DNA of 64,000 bases from Niveispirillum sp. SYP-B3756 (GCF_009495745.1 NZ_WIDQ01000003.1:62001-126000), one strand, 5' to 3'; counted from the stretch's first letter, positions 1-8,897 are shown. Translations and numbers: made by a program. Notes: generated by a model from the letters alone, not told the origin.

Positions 1-1
1 G

Positions 2-400
2 GAGTTCATCGGTTCGGTCAATATGTTCCATGGCCGTATCATGGAATCGGAGCCGGATCATTCGCTGATCCGCTCTGATGAGGCCGATTGCGACCTTTAT
101 GTCAGTCATCCGGGTCACGTTGCGCCGGGTACGGAGTGCTGGGTCGCCGTGCGGCCGGAGAAGATAGCCATCACCAAGGAGGGACCAGCCACCGAGGGCG
201 GGCGCAATCAGGCGATGGGGACAGTGAAGGAAATCGCCTATCTGGGCGATGTCTCCATCTATGAGATCGAATTGGACACCGGCAAACGCGTGCGGGTAAC
301 GGCTCCTATGGTGACGCGTCGCACGGAAATGCCCATCACATGGGAAGACCGGGTTTATCTTAGCTGGCGACCCTTCGCCGGCAGTGTGCTGACCAGCTGA
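2..400 (+). CDS. potG: Polyamine ABC transporter ATP-binding protein, C-terminal fragment (PotG-like)
   Basis: The window opens inside this gene. The frame is open from base 2 and encodes about 132 residues, ending just before potH. The first residues (EFIGSVNMFHG) match the point in PotA/PotG-type ATPases where the nucleotide-binding domain passes into the C-terminal OB-fold TOBE domain. The rest (VRPEKIAI, then YLGDVSIYEIEL) is typical TOBE_2 sequence. The Walker A, signature and Walker B motifs must lie upstream of the window. The protein would energise import of putrescine or spermidine together with the two permeases encoded directly downstream, 15 bases away and in the same direction. 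PotG is chosen over PotA because a PotH/PotI pair follows; the substrate is inferred from the family only. Confidence 0.85.
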   Translation, partial: EFIGSVNMFHGRIMESEPDHSLIRSDEADCDLYVSHPGHVAPGTECWVAVRPEKIAITKEGPATEGGRNQAMGTVKEIAYLGDVSIYEIELDTGKRVRVTAPMVTRRTEMPITWEDRVYLSWRPFAGSVLTS

Positions 401-415
401 GCGGAGGGCCCTCGC

Positions 416-1360
416 ATGGCGGAGATCACCCAGAGCGAAATGCGGCATACCGGTTTCCTGGGCCTTTTGCAGCGCTTTGGCCTGTCCGGCCGGGCGTTGG
501 TGATGGCGGTACCCTACGCTTGGCTGCTGCTGTTCTTCCTGATTCCGTTTCTTATTGTGCTGAAGATCGCTCTGGCTGAAAGCCAGATGGCGATCCCGCC
601 TTTCACCGCTTTGGTGGAGATGACGGAAGAGCTGAAATACCAGATCACCGTAACCTTCTATAATTTCCACAGCATGGTTACGGATGATCTCTACATCATC
701 GCCTACCTGAACAGCGTGAAGATCGCTTTTATTTCCACTCTCTGCTGTCTGGTATTGGGCTATCCGGTCGCCTATGCCATCGCTAAGGCTGATCCGAAAT
801 GGCGGGCACCGCTGTTGATGTTGATCATCCTGCCCTTCTGGACCAGTTTCCTGATCCGCGTTTATGCCTGGATCGGCATTCTGTCCAATAATGGTGTGCT
901 TAACAATGTGCTGATGTGGTTGGGCATTATCGATCAGCCTTTGCAGATTCTATACACGCCGACGGCGACTTACATCGGTATTACCTATTCCTATCTGCCT
1001 TTCATGATCCTGCCGCTCTATTCGACACTCGAGCGGCTTGACAATACCCTGTTGGAGGCAGCGGCAGATCTTGGCTGTCCGCCTTGGAAAGCCTTCCTGA
1101 CCATTACGCTGCCTTTATCTGTGCCCGGCATGATTGCCGGTGCTTTGCTGGTTTTCATTCCGGCGATGGGTGAGTTCGTTATTCCCGAGTTGCTGGGGGG
1201 GCCGGATACGCTGATGATCGGCCGCACCTTGTGGACAGAATTTTTCAATAACCGTGACTGGCCGCTGGCCTCTGCTGTCGCGGTGGCGTTGCTGCTGTTT
1301 CTTGTGGTCCCGATCATGCTGTTCCAGAATGTGCAGGGCAAACAGGGGGGGCATCCATAA
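416..1360 (+). CDS. potH: Putrescine/polyamine ABC transporter permease PotH
   Basis: Inner-membrane permease subunit of a polyamine importer, 314 residues, the usual size for PotH. A cytoplasmic N-terminus of about 30 residues is followed by a hydrophobic segment (LLLFFLIPFLIVLKIAL) and then the BPD_transp_1 core. The EAA loop that contacts the ATPase is visible near residue 223 (EAAADLGCPPWKAF, followed by TLPLSVPG). The ATG at 416 has GGAGGG about 8 bases upstream. The stop codon TAA shares its last A with the ATG of potI, so the two permeases are translationally coupled. The order ATPase, PotH, PotI matches the potFGHI arrangement; the binding protein PotF would lie upstream of the window. 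Confidence 0.93.
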   Translation: MAEITQSEMRHTGFLGLLQRFGLSGRALVMAVPYAWLLLFFLIPFLIVLKIALAESQMAIPPFTALVEMTEELKYQITVTFYNFHSMVTDDLYIIAYLNSVKIAFISTLCCLVLGYPVAYAIAKADPKWRAPLLMLIILPFWTSFLIRVYAWIGILSNNGVLNNVLMWLGIIDQPLQILYTPTATYIGITYSYLPFMILPLYSTLERLDNTLLEAAADLGCPPWKAFLTITLPLSVPGMIAGALLVFIPAMGEFVIPELLGGPDTLMIGRTLWTEFFNNRDWPLASAVAVALLLFLVVPIMLFQNVQGKQGGHP

Positions 1361-2193
1361 TGCCGAAATCCTGGTTCTTGCGGGCTGGCCTGCTGACGGG
1401 TCTGCTGTTTCTTTACATCCCGATAGCCCTGCTGATCGTGCTGTCGTTCAATGACAACCGATCCGTTTCGGTGTGGAGCGAGTTTTCTTTCCGCTGGTAT
1501 GGGGAATTACTGCGGGACGATCAATTGCTGTCGGCGGCTTGGCTGTCCATACGGGTTGCCTTCATTTCCGCCAGCTTCGCCGTGGTGTTGGGTACAATGG
1601 CCGGGATGATGCTGGCGCGGTTCGGCATGTTCAAGGGACGCGCCTTTTTCTCCGGCATGGTGTCGGCGCCGTTGGTAATGCCGGAAGTGATCATGGGTTT
1701 GGCTATGCTGCTGCTGTTTGTCAGCATGGAGCAGATGTTCGGTTGGCCGGAAGGCCGCGGGATGCTGACCATCATCCTGGCCCATATCACCTTCACCATG
1801 TCTTTTGTCACGGTGGTGGTGCAGTCGCGGCTGGTGTCGATGGATGCCAGCCTGGAGGAAGCGGCCATGGATTTGGGCGCCCGGCCGGCCAAGGTGTTTT
1901 TCGTCATCACCCTGCCGCTGATCGCACCGGCCATTGTTTCCGGCTGGTTGCTGGCTTTCACCCTGTCTCTGGATGATCTGGTGATTACCAGCTTCGTCTC
2001 CGGCCCCGGTTCCACCACCTTGCCGCAGATCGTGTTTTCCAGCGTACGCCTGGGCCTCAGCCCCAAGGTCAATGCGCTGGCCACCATTGTGGTGGCGATT
2101 GTGGCCATAGGGATCATTGCTGCCGGCATCTATAATGCCCAACAGGAAAAGCAGCGTCGCAGGGATGAGCAGATGGCCCAACAAGGCAGTTAA
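1360..2193 (+). CDS. potI: Putrescine/polyamine ABC transporter permease PotI
   Basis: Second inner-membrane permease of the polyamine importer, 277 residues, normal for PotI. It begins with a short basic N-terminus and a strong hydrophobic segment (LLTGLLFLYIPIALLIVLSF). The EAA loop is clear near residue 165 (LEEAAMDLGARPAKVFFVI, then TLPL). The last helix is followed by a hydrophilic, charged C-terminal tail. The start overlaps the potH stop (TAATG). A strong Rho-independent hairpin begins 15 bases after the stop, so this is the last gene of the operon. Confidence 0.93.
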   Translation: MPKSWFLRAGLLTGLLFLYIPIALLIVLSFNDNRSVSVWSEFSFRWYGELLRDDQLLSAAWLSIRVAFISASFAVVLGTMAGMMLARFGMFKGRAFFSGMVSAPLVMPEVIMGLAMLLLFVSMEQMFGWPEGRGMLTIILAHITFTMSFVTVVVQSRLVSMDASLEEAAMDLGARPAKVFFVITLPLIAPAIVSGWLLAFTLSLDDLVITSFVSGPGSTTLPQIVFSSVRLGLSPKVNALATIVVAIVAIGIIAAGIYNAQQEKQRRRDEQMAQQGS

Positions 2194-2207
2194 CGATTGA
2201 AGCTGTT

Positions 2208-2243
2208 AAAAAGGGCGAACCCGTCGCCGGGGCCGCCCTTTTT
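2208..2243 (+). terminator. Rho-independent terminator of the pot operon
   Basis: A 10-base arm AAAAAGGGCG pairs with CGCCCTTTTT around a GC-rich loop and ends in a run of five T. It lies 15 bases after the potI stop. The A-run on the opposite side would also give U's on the minus strand, so it may act in both directions. Confidence 0.85.
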
Positions 2244-2268
2244 CCTGTGCCGTGATCAGGGGAGTTAT

Positions 2269-2305
2269 ACCAAGCTGCAATGAGTTCAACCCATTGCAGC
2301 TTGGT
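2269..2305. repeat. 14-bp perfect inverted repeat, REP-like
   Basis: The left arm ACCAAGCTGCAATG pairs perfectly with CATTGCAGCTTGGT around a 9-base loop. There is no T-run after it, so it is not a simple terminator. The outer bases (ATACCAAG ... CTTGGT) recur in the dyad at 61506-61534, which suggests a dispersed palindromic repeat family. Confidence 0.7.
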
Positions 2306-2380
2306 TCAGTGGTGACTGCTCCCGTGCGGCAAATGCCGTGTGAAGCCAATCCAACGGATGTTGGCGCCGGCGTTTGAGGA

Positions 2381-2412
2381 CGTTGATCAGAACCTATAGG
2401 TTCTGATCAACG
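2381..2412. repeat. 32-bp perfect palindrome after sppA
   Basis: CGTTGATCAGAACC, TATA and GGTTCTGATCAACG form an uninterrupted 32-base palindrome whose inner edge is 11 bases from the sppA stop codon. As RNA it could form a hairpin at the end of the sppA message, but no U-run follows on either strand. It may instead be a protein-binding dyad or part of the same repeat element as 2269-2305. Confidence 0.7.
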
Positions 2413-2423
2413 CGCGTGAGTAT

Positions 2424-4277
2424 TTACAGCCCCTGCGTCGCCATGGCTGGCATCATGATGGTGTTCTCTTCCCCGCTGCGCAGGATGGGCAGCAGGGGGG
2501 ACAGCACGGGCCGCACATCGGCCAGCGCATCGGCGGCCATGCGGGCGCTGACGGCGGCACGCAGGTCGCCCACGCTGATCTCACCCGACATCAGCTTCAT
2601 CACCATTTCCCATGGGCTGCGCTGGGCCGGGTAATTGATCAGGAACAGGCGCTGATCCTCGCTCACGCCCAGCGCCTCGCGCACCAGCTTGATCGCCACC
2701 TGATAGCCGCCCAGTGCATCCACCAGCCCCAGTTCCTTGGCCTGCCGTCCGGTATAGACGCGGCCTTTGGCAATTTCCCGCACCTTTTCCAGCGGCAGCT
2801 TGCGCCCTTCAGCCACACCGCTGGTGAAGGCGCCATATGTGGCATCCAGGAAGCTGTTCAGCTTGGCATCTTGTTCCGGGCTGAAAGGCGCATTGGACGA
2901 CCACATGCCGGCATTGGCCCCGCGGCTGAACGGGGCAAAGCTGACGCCTACCATGTCAGTCAGGCCCTTGGTCACCATCTTGCCGGCAACCACGCCGATG
3001 GAGCCGGTGATGGTGGCCGGCTGGGCGACGATCTTGTCCGCCCCCATCGACACCCAATAGCCCCCGGACGCAGCAACGGCCCCCATGGAGACAATGACCG
3101 GCTTACCGGCGGCCTTGGCCTGCAGCACCTTGCGGCGCACCACTTCGGACGCCACGGCGCTGCCGCCGGGGCTGTTGACGCGGAACAGGATTGCCTTCAC
3201 CTGCTCATTCTCAATCGCCTCGTCAAAGGCGGCGGCGATGGTGGTGGCGCCAAAGCTTTGCGATCCGGACAGCGGGTCGACATTGGACTCCCCGCGCATG
3301 ATAGCGCCTTCACCCACGATCACTGCCACCATGGGGTTATTGTCAGTGGGCAGCTTGACCTTGTTGGCCGCGCCGGCAATCTTGGCATAATCCAGCACCG
3401 ACACCAGTTGGGCCACGCCGTCGCCCTTGGGGGCCTTCAGCGGCTGGTCGGCCGGGGGCGGCACCTGGCCGCTGGCCTTCAGCAGGGCCCAGGCCACCGC
3501 CTCATCCCAATAGGCCAGCCGGTCGACCAGCTTGGCCTCCAGGGCGGCCTTGTCCAGCAGGGGGGCATTGTCCACCGCCTGACGCACGGCATCCAGCGCC
3601 AGCCCGCGATCAGCGGCCACGCCTGCCACCCATTGTTCGTAAAGGTCACCCACCAGCGCATCGGTGGATTCGCGGTTGGCGGCCGAGGGTTCGGTCTCTG
3701 TATATTGCTCGGCGAAGGTCTTATATTCCTCGCGTTTACGGAATTCCGGCTGCACCTGCAGCTTGTCCAGCGTGCCGCGGAAGAAGGTCAGTTCCGCCTG
3801 CATCCCGGTGATGCCCAGATCGCCCATGGGCTGCAGCCAGATCTGCTCAAAGGCGCTGGCCAGATAATAAGGCTGCATCCCATTGCCCGTTTCACCGAAG
3901 CTTTCGGCATGGACGATGGCGAAACGCCCGGTCTTGCGGAAGGCGGCGATGGCGTCGCGCAATTCCTGCGACTGGGCGAAGGGGAAGGCCGGGCTGCCGG
4001 TGCGGGCAATGATGCCCTTCACCCTTCCATCCTTGGCGGCATTGTTGAGTGCCATAATCACCTGGCTCAAGGTGGCGCGGCGTTCCCCGATCAGGCCTGA
4101 GACCGGATCGTTAGGCGGGGCCTCCGCCAGCGGCTTTTCCAGGTCCAGTTCCAGCACGATATTGCCGGGCAGGGTGGGCGCGCGGTTGGAGAAATGGATA
4201 GCGAGCCCGATGAGCAGGCCGGTAACCAGCACACCCAGCAGACCCAGAATGGCGAAAACGCGGACGATGATACGCAT
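2424..4277 (-). CDS. sppA: Signal peptide peptidase SppA, 67K type
   Basis: Membrane-anchored serine protease (family S49) that degrades cleaved signal peptides at the periplasmic face. It has 617 residues against 618 in E. coli, with one N-terminal membrane anchor (IIVRVFAILGLLGVLVTGLL) and two tandem S49 domains. The catalytic lysine lies in the N-terminal domain near residue 186 (REEYKTFAE). The catalytic serine lies in the C-terminal domain near residue 404 (GAVAASGGYW), preceded by RVNSPGGSA. The start at 4277 is chosen because GATGAGG lies just upstream and the signal anchor follows at once; the frame stays open upstream to 4400 without added family similarity. It is divergent from pabB, with about 180 bases between the starts. 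A palindrome sits right after the stop. Confidence 0.93.
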   Translation of the reverse strand: MRIIVRVFAILGLLGVLVTGLLIGLAIHFSNRAPTLPGNIVLELDLEKPLAEAPPNDPVSGLIGERRATLSQVIMALNNAAKDGRVKGIIARTGSPAFPFAQSQELRDAIAAFRKTGRFAIVHAESFGETGNGMQPYYLASAFEQIWLQPMGDLGITGMQAELTFFRGTLDKLQVQPEFRKREEYKTFAEQYTETEPSAANRESTDALVGDLYEQWVAGVAADRGLALDAVRQAVDNAPLLDKAALEAKLVDRLAYWDEAVAWALLKASGQVPPPADQPLKAPKGDGVAQLVSVLDYAKIAGAANKVKLPTDNNPMVAVIVGEGAIMRGESNVDPLSGSQSFGATTIAAAFDEAIENEQVKAILFRVNSPGGSAVASEVVRRKVLQAKAAGKPVIVSMGAVAASGGYWVSMGADKIVAQPATITGSIGVVAGKMVTKGLTDMVGVSFAPFSRGANAGMWSSNAPFSPEQDAKLNSFLDATYGAFTSGVAEGRKLPLEKVREIAKGRVYTGRQAKELGLVDALGGYQVAIKLVREALGVSEDQRLFLINYPAQRSPWEMVMKLMSGEISVGDLRAAVSARMAADALADVRPVLSPLLPILRSGEENTIMMPAMATQGL

Positions 4278-4455
4278 GAACCTCATCCAATGGCTTGGGG
4301 AAAAACGGGAATGAAACTGCGCCCTGCGTAACAGAGTAGACGGGCGCGTCGTTCGCCGCCAGCGATGAAACCAATTGGTTACGCAACCGGGCAGCCACAA
4401 GCATCATTCCCGGATCTTTATTGTCCGCCAGGGCGCGGCCGATTATCGTCCGCCC

Positions 4456-5928
4456 ATGAATGCCGCGACCTCGCCCACCATCCTGCCCCTGCCGCCGCTT
4501 GACCCGGCCGCCGCTTTCGCCGCCCTGGCGGGGCAGGATGGGGCCATGCTGCTGGATGGCGGTGCGGCGGACCAGGGGCGGGCGCGTCACAGCGTGATCG
4601 CCGCCGATCCCTTCGCCTGGCTGGAGGCGACGGGACGGCTGGTGCACTGTGATGGGCAGGCATTGACGGCGGACCCTTTCACCGCGCTGGAAGAGCTGCT
4701 GCACCCGTTTCAACGCCGTGCTGTGGCTGGTCTGCCGCCTTTCCAGGGCGGTGCCGTCGGCCTGCTGGGGTACGAGTTGGGGGGCTGGCTGGAACGGCTG
4801 CCAGTGCCACGCAGCCGGGGCCTGGACCTGCCGGATATGGCCTTCGGGCTTTATGATACGGTGGCCCTGTTTGATCACCAGAGCGGGCAGGCCTGGGTGG
4901 TTTCGGGCGGGGAGCGGGAAACGGATGCCGCGCGCCGGCCTGCCATGGCCCGTGCGCTGGCGGAAGGGCTGCGCGACCGGCTGCTGGCGGCCCCTGCCGT
5001 GACGCCGCTGCCGGGGCCGATCCTGCAACCTCCCGGCTGGCAGGCGGAATTCGCCCCGGCCACCTATCGCGCCGCCATTGCCCGGATTCTGGATTATATC
5101 GCCGCGGGTGACATCTATCAGGCGAACATGACCCAGCGCTTCCTGGGGCGTCTGGTACCGGGGGCCGGTGCCTGGGATGCCTATTGTGCGCTGCGGCCGC
5201 GTACGGCGGCCCCGTTTTCGGCCTTCCTTAATCTGGGCCGGGGCCGGGCCGTGGCGTCCGGGTCGCCGGAACGGTTCCTGGCGCTGGATGCCGGGGGCCG
5301 CATGGAGACGCGGCCCATCAAGGGCACCCGCCCGCGCCATGCCGACCCGGTACAGGATGCGGCATTGGCCGCTGAACTGATGGCCAGTGAAAAGGACCGG
5401 GCGGAAAACCTGATGATTGTCGATCTGCTGCGCAATGACCTGTCGCGCGTAGCGGAAATCGGCAGTGTCGCCGTGCCCAGCCTGTGGGGGCTGGAAAGCT
5501 ATCGCACTGTCCATCACCTGACCTCTGTGGTGACGGCTCAGCTGCGGCCGGGCCTGGGGCCGATTGACCTGTTGCGGGCTGCCTTTCCCGGTGGTTCCAT
5601 CACCGGAGCGCCGAAAATCCGCGCCATGGAGATCATTCATGAGCTGGAGCCGGCGCGGCGCGGTGCCTATTGCGGCTCGGTTGCCTGGATTGGCTGGGAT
5701 GGGGCGATGGATAGTTCCATCATCATCCGCACGGCTGCCGTGGCGGGCGATCTGATCCAGGTGCAGGCCGGCGGCGGCATTGTGGCCGATAGCGACCCGG
5801 AAGCGGAATATCAGGAAAGCCTGACCAAGGCGCGTGCCCTGCTGACCGCCCTTGATCCCGGCATGGTCTGGCCGCCCGCCAGCGGGCTGGCCGCGCTGGG
5901 GAACAGGAATGCGGGGGAGGCGGCATGA
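4456..5928 (+). CDS. pabB: Aminodeoxychorismate synthase component I
   Basis: Converts chorismate plus ammonia to 4-amino-4-deoxychorismate for p-aminobenzoate and folate synthesis, working with a glutaminase (PabA) not seen here. It has 490 residues: an N-terminal anthranilate-synthase-I-like region and the chorismate-binding domain from about residue 200. PIKGTRPRH places a lysine near residue 289, the residue that marks PabB (TrpE has PIAGTR). GGSITGAPKIRAM and CGSVAWIGWDGAMDSSI are typical active-site blocks. The start at 4456 matches where family homology begins; no good ribosome site is visible, and an in-frame ATG exists at 4375. The stop overlaps the pabC start (ATGA), so the pair is coupled. 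Confidence 0.9.
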   Translation: MNAATSPTILPLPPLDPAAAFAALAGQDGAMLLDGGAADQGRARHSVIAADPFAWLEATGRLVHCDGQALTADPFTALEELLHPFQRRAVAGLPPFQGGAVGLLGYELGGWLERLPVPRSRGLDLPDMAFGLYDTVALFDHQSGQAWVVSGGERETDAARRPAMARALAEGLRDRLLAAPAVTPLPGPILQPPGWQAEFAPATYRAAIARILDYIAAGDIYQANMTQRFLGRLVPGAGAWDAYCALRPRTAAPFSAFLNLGRGRAVASGSPERFLALDAGGRMETRPIKGTRPRHADPVQDAALAAELMASEKDRAENLMIVDLLRNDLSRVAEIGSVAVPSLWGLESYRTVHHLTSVVTAQLRPGLGPIDLLRAAFPGGSITGAPKIRAMEIIHELEPARRGAYCGSVAWIGWDGAMDSSIIIRTAAVAGDLIQVQAGGGIVADSDPEAEYQESLTKARALLTALDPGMVWPPASGLAALGNRNAGEAA

Positions 5929-6671
5929 GCAGCATCTGGCTGAACGGCGAATTTCTGCCGGCGGACAAGCCGGCTCTGTTGGCCAGTGACCGGGGGCTGA
6001 CCCTGGGGGACGGGCTGTTTGAAACAATCGCCGTGAAGGCAGGTGCCCCGCTGCGGCTGGAGGCGCATTTTCAGCGATTGCGGTCGGGAGCGGATTTTCT
6101 GGGGCTCAGCGTGCCACTGGCCGACAATGTGCTGGCCGATGCGGTGGCGGGCATTGCCGGGGCCAACGGTCTGCCTGATGCGGCGGTGCGCCTGACATTG
6201 ACCGCAGGCCCGGCCCCGCGTGGCCTGCCGCGCTCGGCAACCTTGGCCCCCACCCTGCTGCTGACGGTGGGGCCCTTGCCGGGTGATTTGCCGCCGGCAC
6301 GGCTGATCATCGCCACCCGAACCTGCCGCAATGAACATTCGCCCCTGTCGCGTCTGAAAACGTTGAACTACCTGGACAGCATCGTCGCCCGGAATGAGGC
6401 GCAGGCGCGTGGGGCCGATGATGCTATTTTGTTGAACAGCCGGGGACAGGTGGCGGAGGCCAGTGCCGCCAACCTGTTCGTTCGCCTGGATGGCCATTGG
6501 CTGACACCGCCCGTCACTGACGGTGCCTTGCCCGGTACCATGCGGGCGGCCTTGCTGAAAGCCTGGGGGGCGGGGGAACGCAGCCTGTTGCCGGTCGATC
6601 TGGACCGGGCGGAGGAGATGGTGCTGACCACCGCCCTGGGCATCCGGCCGGTCAGTGCCGTATCGGGGTGA
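5925..6671 (+). CDS. pabC: Aminodeoxychorismate lyase / class IV aminotransferase
   Basis: PLP enzyme that releases pyruvate from aminodeoxychorismate to give p-aminobenzoate. It has 248 residues, close to the fold-type IV family length. The N-terminal block ASDRGLTLGDGLFETIAVKAG is the usual start of PabC and related transaminases. The PLP lysine is in LKTLNYLDSIVARNEA (near residue 145), and EASAANLFVR plus PGTMRAALL are typical phosphate-cup segments. The start codon overlaps the pabB stop, and that coupling argues for PabC rather than a D-amino-acid or branched-chain transaminase. The gene ends 8 bases before the convergent GGDEF-EAL gene. Confidence 0.85.
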   Translation: MSSIWLNGEFLPADKPALLASDRGLTLGDGLFETIAVKAGAPLRLEAHFQRLRSGADFLGLSVPLADNVLADAVAGIAGANGLPDAAVRLTLTAGPAPRGLPRSATLAPTLLLTVGPLPGDLPPARLIIATRTCRNEHSPLSRLKTLNYLDSIVARNEAQARGADDAILLNSRGQVAEASAANLFVRLDGHWLTPPVTDGALPGTMRAALLKAWGAGERSLLPVDLDRAEEMVLTTALGIRPVSAVSG

Positions 6672-6679
6672 CCTCCCCG

Positions 6680-8704
6680 CTATCCGACGGCTTTCACCCG
6701 GTCCGCCAGGAAACGGGGTTCGAAAGTACTGGCGGGCACAGGCGGGGAGACCAGAAAACCCTGCAGGGTCTGGCAGTTCATGGCACTCAACCAGGCCCGC
6801 TGTTCTTCGGTTTCCACCCCCTCCGCCACAATTTCCAGCCCCAGCCGCAGCCCCAGTTCCAGAATGGTGGCGGCGATGGCGGCATCGCCCGGAACGGTGG
6901 CCATCAAAGTGCGGTCGATCTTCAATTCTGTCAGCGGGATACGGCGCAGATAGGAGAGGGAGGAATAGCCGGTGCCGAAATCATCCATGGCGATGCCAAC
7001 CCCGATCTCCCGCAACCTGTGCAGGGTGACGAAATCACCGCTGGCCTGATTCATCGCCGCTGTTTCGGTGATCTCAAGCGTCAGCAGGGCAGGGGGCAGG
7101 CCGCTGAGGGCAAGGGCGGTGCGCACCTTGTCGGCAAAGCCGCTGTCGGCCAACTGACGTGGGCTGACATTCACCGCCATATTCAGATCGCCATGGCGCT
7201 GGCGCCACTGTGAGGCCTGACGGCAGGCCTCACGCAGCACCCATTCCCCAATCGGAATGATCAAGCCGGTTTCTTCCGCCACCGGAATGAACTCAGCTGG
7301 CGAGATGAAACCTCTTTCGGTACGCCAGCGTAACAAAGCTTCTGCCCCCAGCAGCGACAGATCATGCGGACTCACCTTCGGCTGATAGAACAGCACGAAT
7401 TCTTCCCGCAGTTCAGCGGCCCGCAAACGGGCTTCAGTCTGCAACCGGTTGATCGCCTTCTCCGACATTTCGGCGGAGAACATCCGCCAGCCAGCGCCGC
7501 CGGCGGCTTTGGCAGCATACATGGCAATGTCAGCGGAGCGCAGGAGGCAGGCAGCATCCTCCCCGTCGCCGGGCCAGATGCCGATGCCGATGGAGGCGCT
7601 GATCTGAAGTTGCTCGCTGTCAATTTCCAGCGGTTTGGCGATCGCCATCAGGATACGGTCGGCCACCTGGATCGCCTCTTTCGGTTCCCGCACCTCTTCC
7701 ACGATCACCAGAAATTCGTCCCCGCCCAGGCGGCCGACCGTGTCGGACCCCCGCAGCATGTGGGACAGCCGTTGGGCGGCGGCCCGCAGCAATTTATCGC
7801 CAGCCTCGTGGCCCAGACTGTCATTGATGGTCTTGAACCGGTCCAGATCCAGGAAAAGCACGGCAATGCCGCCAGCACCCCGCCGGGCGCGTGACAGGGC
7901 ATGGTCCAGCCGTTCTTGCAGCAATGCCCGGTTGGGCAGGCCTGTCAGCGGGTCGCGCGTTGCCAGCTGGCGCAACTGGTCCTGGGAATTGTCCAGTCTT
8001 TCCAAGGTCTCATTGATCCGCTGTGTCAGCCGTCCCAACTCGTCCTGCTCATGCCCGGGCGGCAGCGGCAGGCGTTTATAGCCACGGCCCCCACTGTCCA
8101 ACGCGGCAATATGCTGTTCCAGCGCCAGCAGGGGGCGGGTCAGGAAACGGTGAAAGACCAGGGTCAGGGCCAGCCCCAGCAACAGGTTGCGCAACAGTCC
8201 GCTCAGCAGGGTAGACGTTACGAAGGCGATATAATCGGCGGACAACCGGCTCATGTCGAAATGGATACGCAGCACGCCAATGGGCGGCCTGCTATGGCCA
8301 TCGGCTTGCGGGCGGTACAGCAACCGGTCGCTGACCCGCAGATCGTCAAAAACCAGCCGGCCCATCGGATTGATGCCGTCCTGTTCCGCCCCTTTGTGGC
8401 GAAAGCGCTGCCACAGCGGCTGTTCCGGTGTCAGCAGGATTTCCAGCCCGTCAATGGCGCCGATGGACAGGGCAGAAAGGCCAATCTGTTCGGCCAGCCC
8501 TTCATCCACATTCCAGGCCGCCGTGGCGGCACCGCCTTCCAGCAGATCCAGCATCTGGCTGGACAGTTCCGCTGCTTTGCCGCGTTCGCGCCAGGTGGCC
8601 CAGGCCACTTCCAATATTGACAGCGACAGGCCGATCAGGCAGGCGGCCAGCACAGCCCGTGCCGCCTGCCGTGCTGCCAGTGATTTGGCCAAAGTGCCAC
8701 GCAT
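6680..8704 (-). CDS. Membrane GGDEF-EAL c-di-GMP protein
   Basis: Cyclic-di-GMP turnover protein of 674 residues in the inner membrane. A transmembrane helix near residues 15-35, a periplasmic region and a second helix near 165-185 are followed by a HAMP-like linker (to about 240), a GGDEF domain and an EAL domain. The GGDEF motif is intact near residue 327, and RGSD five residues upstream forms a product-inhibition I-site. The EAL motif is intact (GAEALLRW, near 454), and the MDDFGTGYSSLSYL loop 6 is present. Synthase and phosphodiesterase activities are therefore both possible; which dominates cannot be read from sequence. A perfect 8-bp dyad lies 65 bases upstream of the start. Confidence 0.9.
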   Translation of the reverse strand: MRGTLAKSLAARQAARAVLAACLIGLSLSILEVAWATWRERGKAAELSSQMLDLLEGGAATAAWNVDEGLAEQIGLSALSIGAIDGLEILLTPEQPLWQRFRHKGAEQDGINPMGRLVFDDLRVSDRLLYRPQADGHSRPPIGVLRIHFDMSRLSADYIAFVTSTLLSGLLRNLLLGLALTLVFHRFLTRPLLALEQHIAALDSGGRGYKRLPLPPGHEQDELGRLTQRINETLERLDNSQDQLRQLATRDPLTGLPNRALLQERLDHALSRARRGAGGIAVLFLDLDRFKTINDSLGHEAGDKLLRAAAQRLSHMLRGSDTVGRLGGDEFLVIVEEVREPKEAIQVADRILMAIAKPLEIDSEQLQISASIGIGIWPGDGEDAACLLRSADIAMYAAKAAGGAGWRMFSAEMSEKAINRLQTEARLRAAELREEFVLFYQPKVSPHDLSLLGAEALLRWRTERGFISPAEFIPVAEETGLIIPIGEWVLREACRQASQWRQRHGDLNMAVNVSPRQLADSGFADKVRTALALSGLPPALLTLEITETAAMNQASGDFVTLHRLREIGVGIAMDDFGTGYSSLSYLRRIPLTELKIDRTLMATVPGDAAIAATILELGLRLGLEIVAEGVETEEQRAWLSAMNCQTLQGFLVSPPVPASTFEPRFLADRVKAVG

Positions 8705-8768
8705 CCTTGCCAGTTCCGGATATTGCCGAAATGTTGAGCGCCATTAACCCGTCCATCCCGCGCGACAG

Positions 8769-8788
8769 GTGATTTCAGACGAAATCAC
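8769..8788. promoter_or_regulatory. Candidate operator dyad upstream of the GGDEF-EAL gene
   Basis: GTGATTTC, AGAC, GAAATCAC is a perfect 8-base inverted repeat with a 4-base centre. It is 65 bases upstream of the minus-strand start at 8704. Size and symmetry fit the half-sites of a dimeric helix-turn-helix regulator; the regulator is unknown. Confidence 0.45.
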
Positions 8789-8897
8789 GATGCACAGAGG
8801 GCAGGCGTATGGGCGGCGAACGATAATGAACCAAAACCATGACGCCAAAAATATAGCCGGTTGTATAGGAAATACTTTTGGTAGAGATCAAAATGTG

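Noticed and set aside
2871-4100. Long open frame (409 codons) on the plus strand inside sppA
   Set aside because: It is antisense to the clear SppA frame, with Gly/His/Arg-rich, low-quality composition typical of a GC-rich shadow frame.
4111-6027. 638-codon minus-strand frame across sppA start, pabB and pabC
   Set aside because: Shadow of the pabB/pabC frames; it would cover the divergent promoter region and has Arg/Gln-rich non-protein-like composition.
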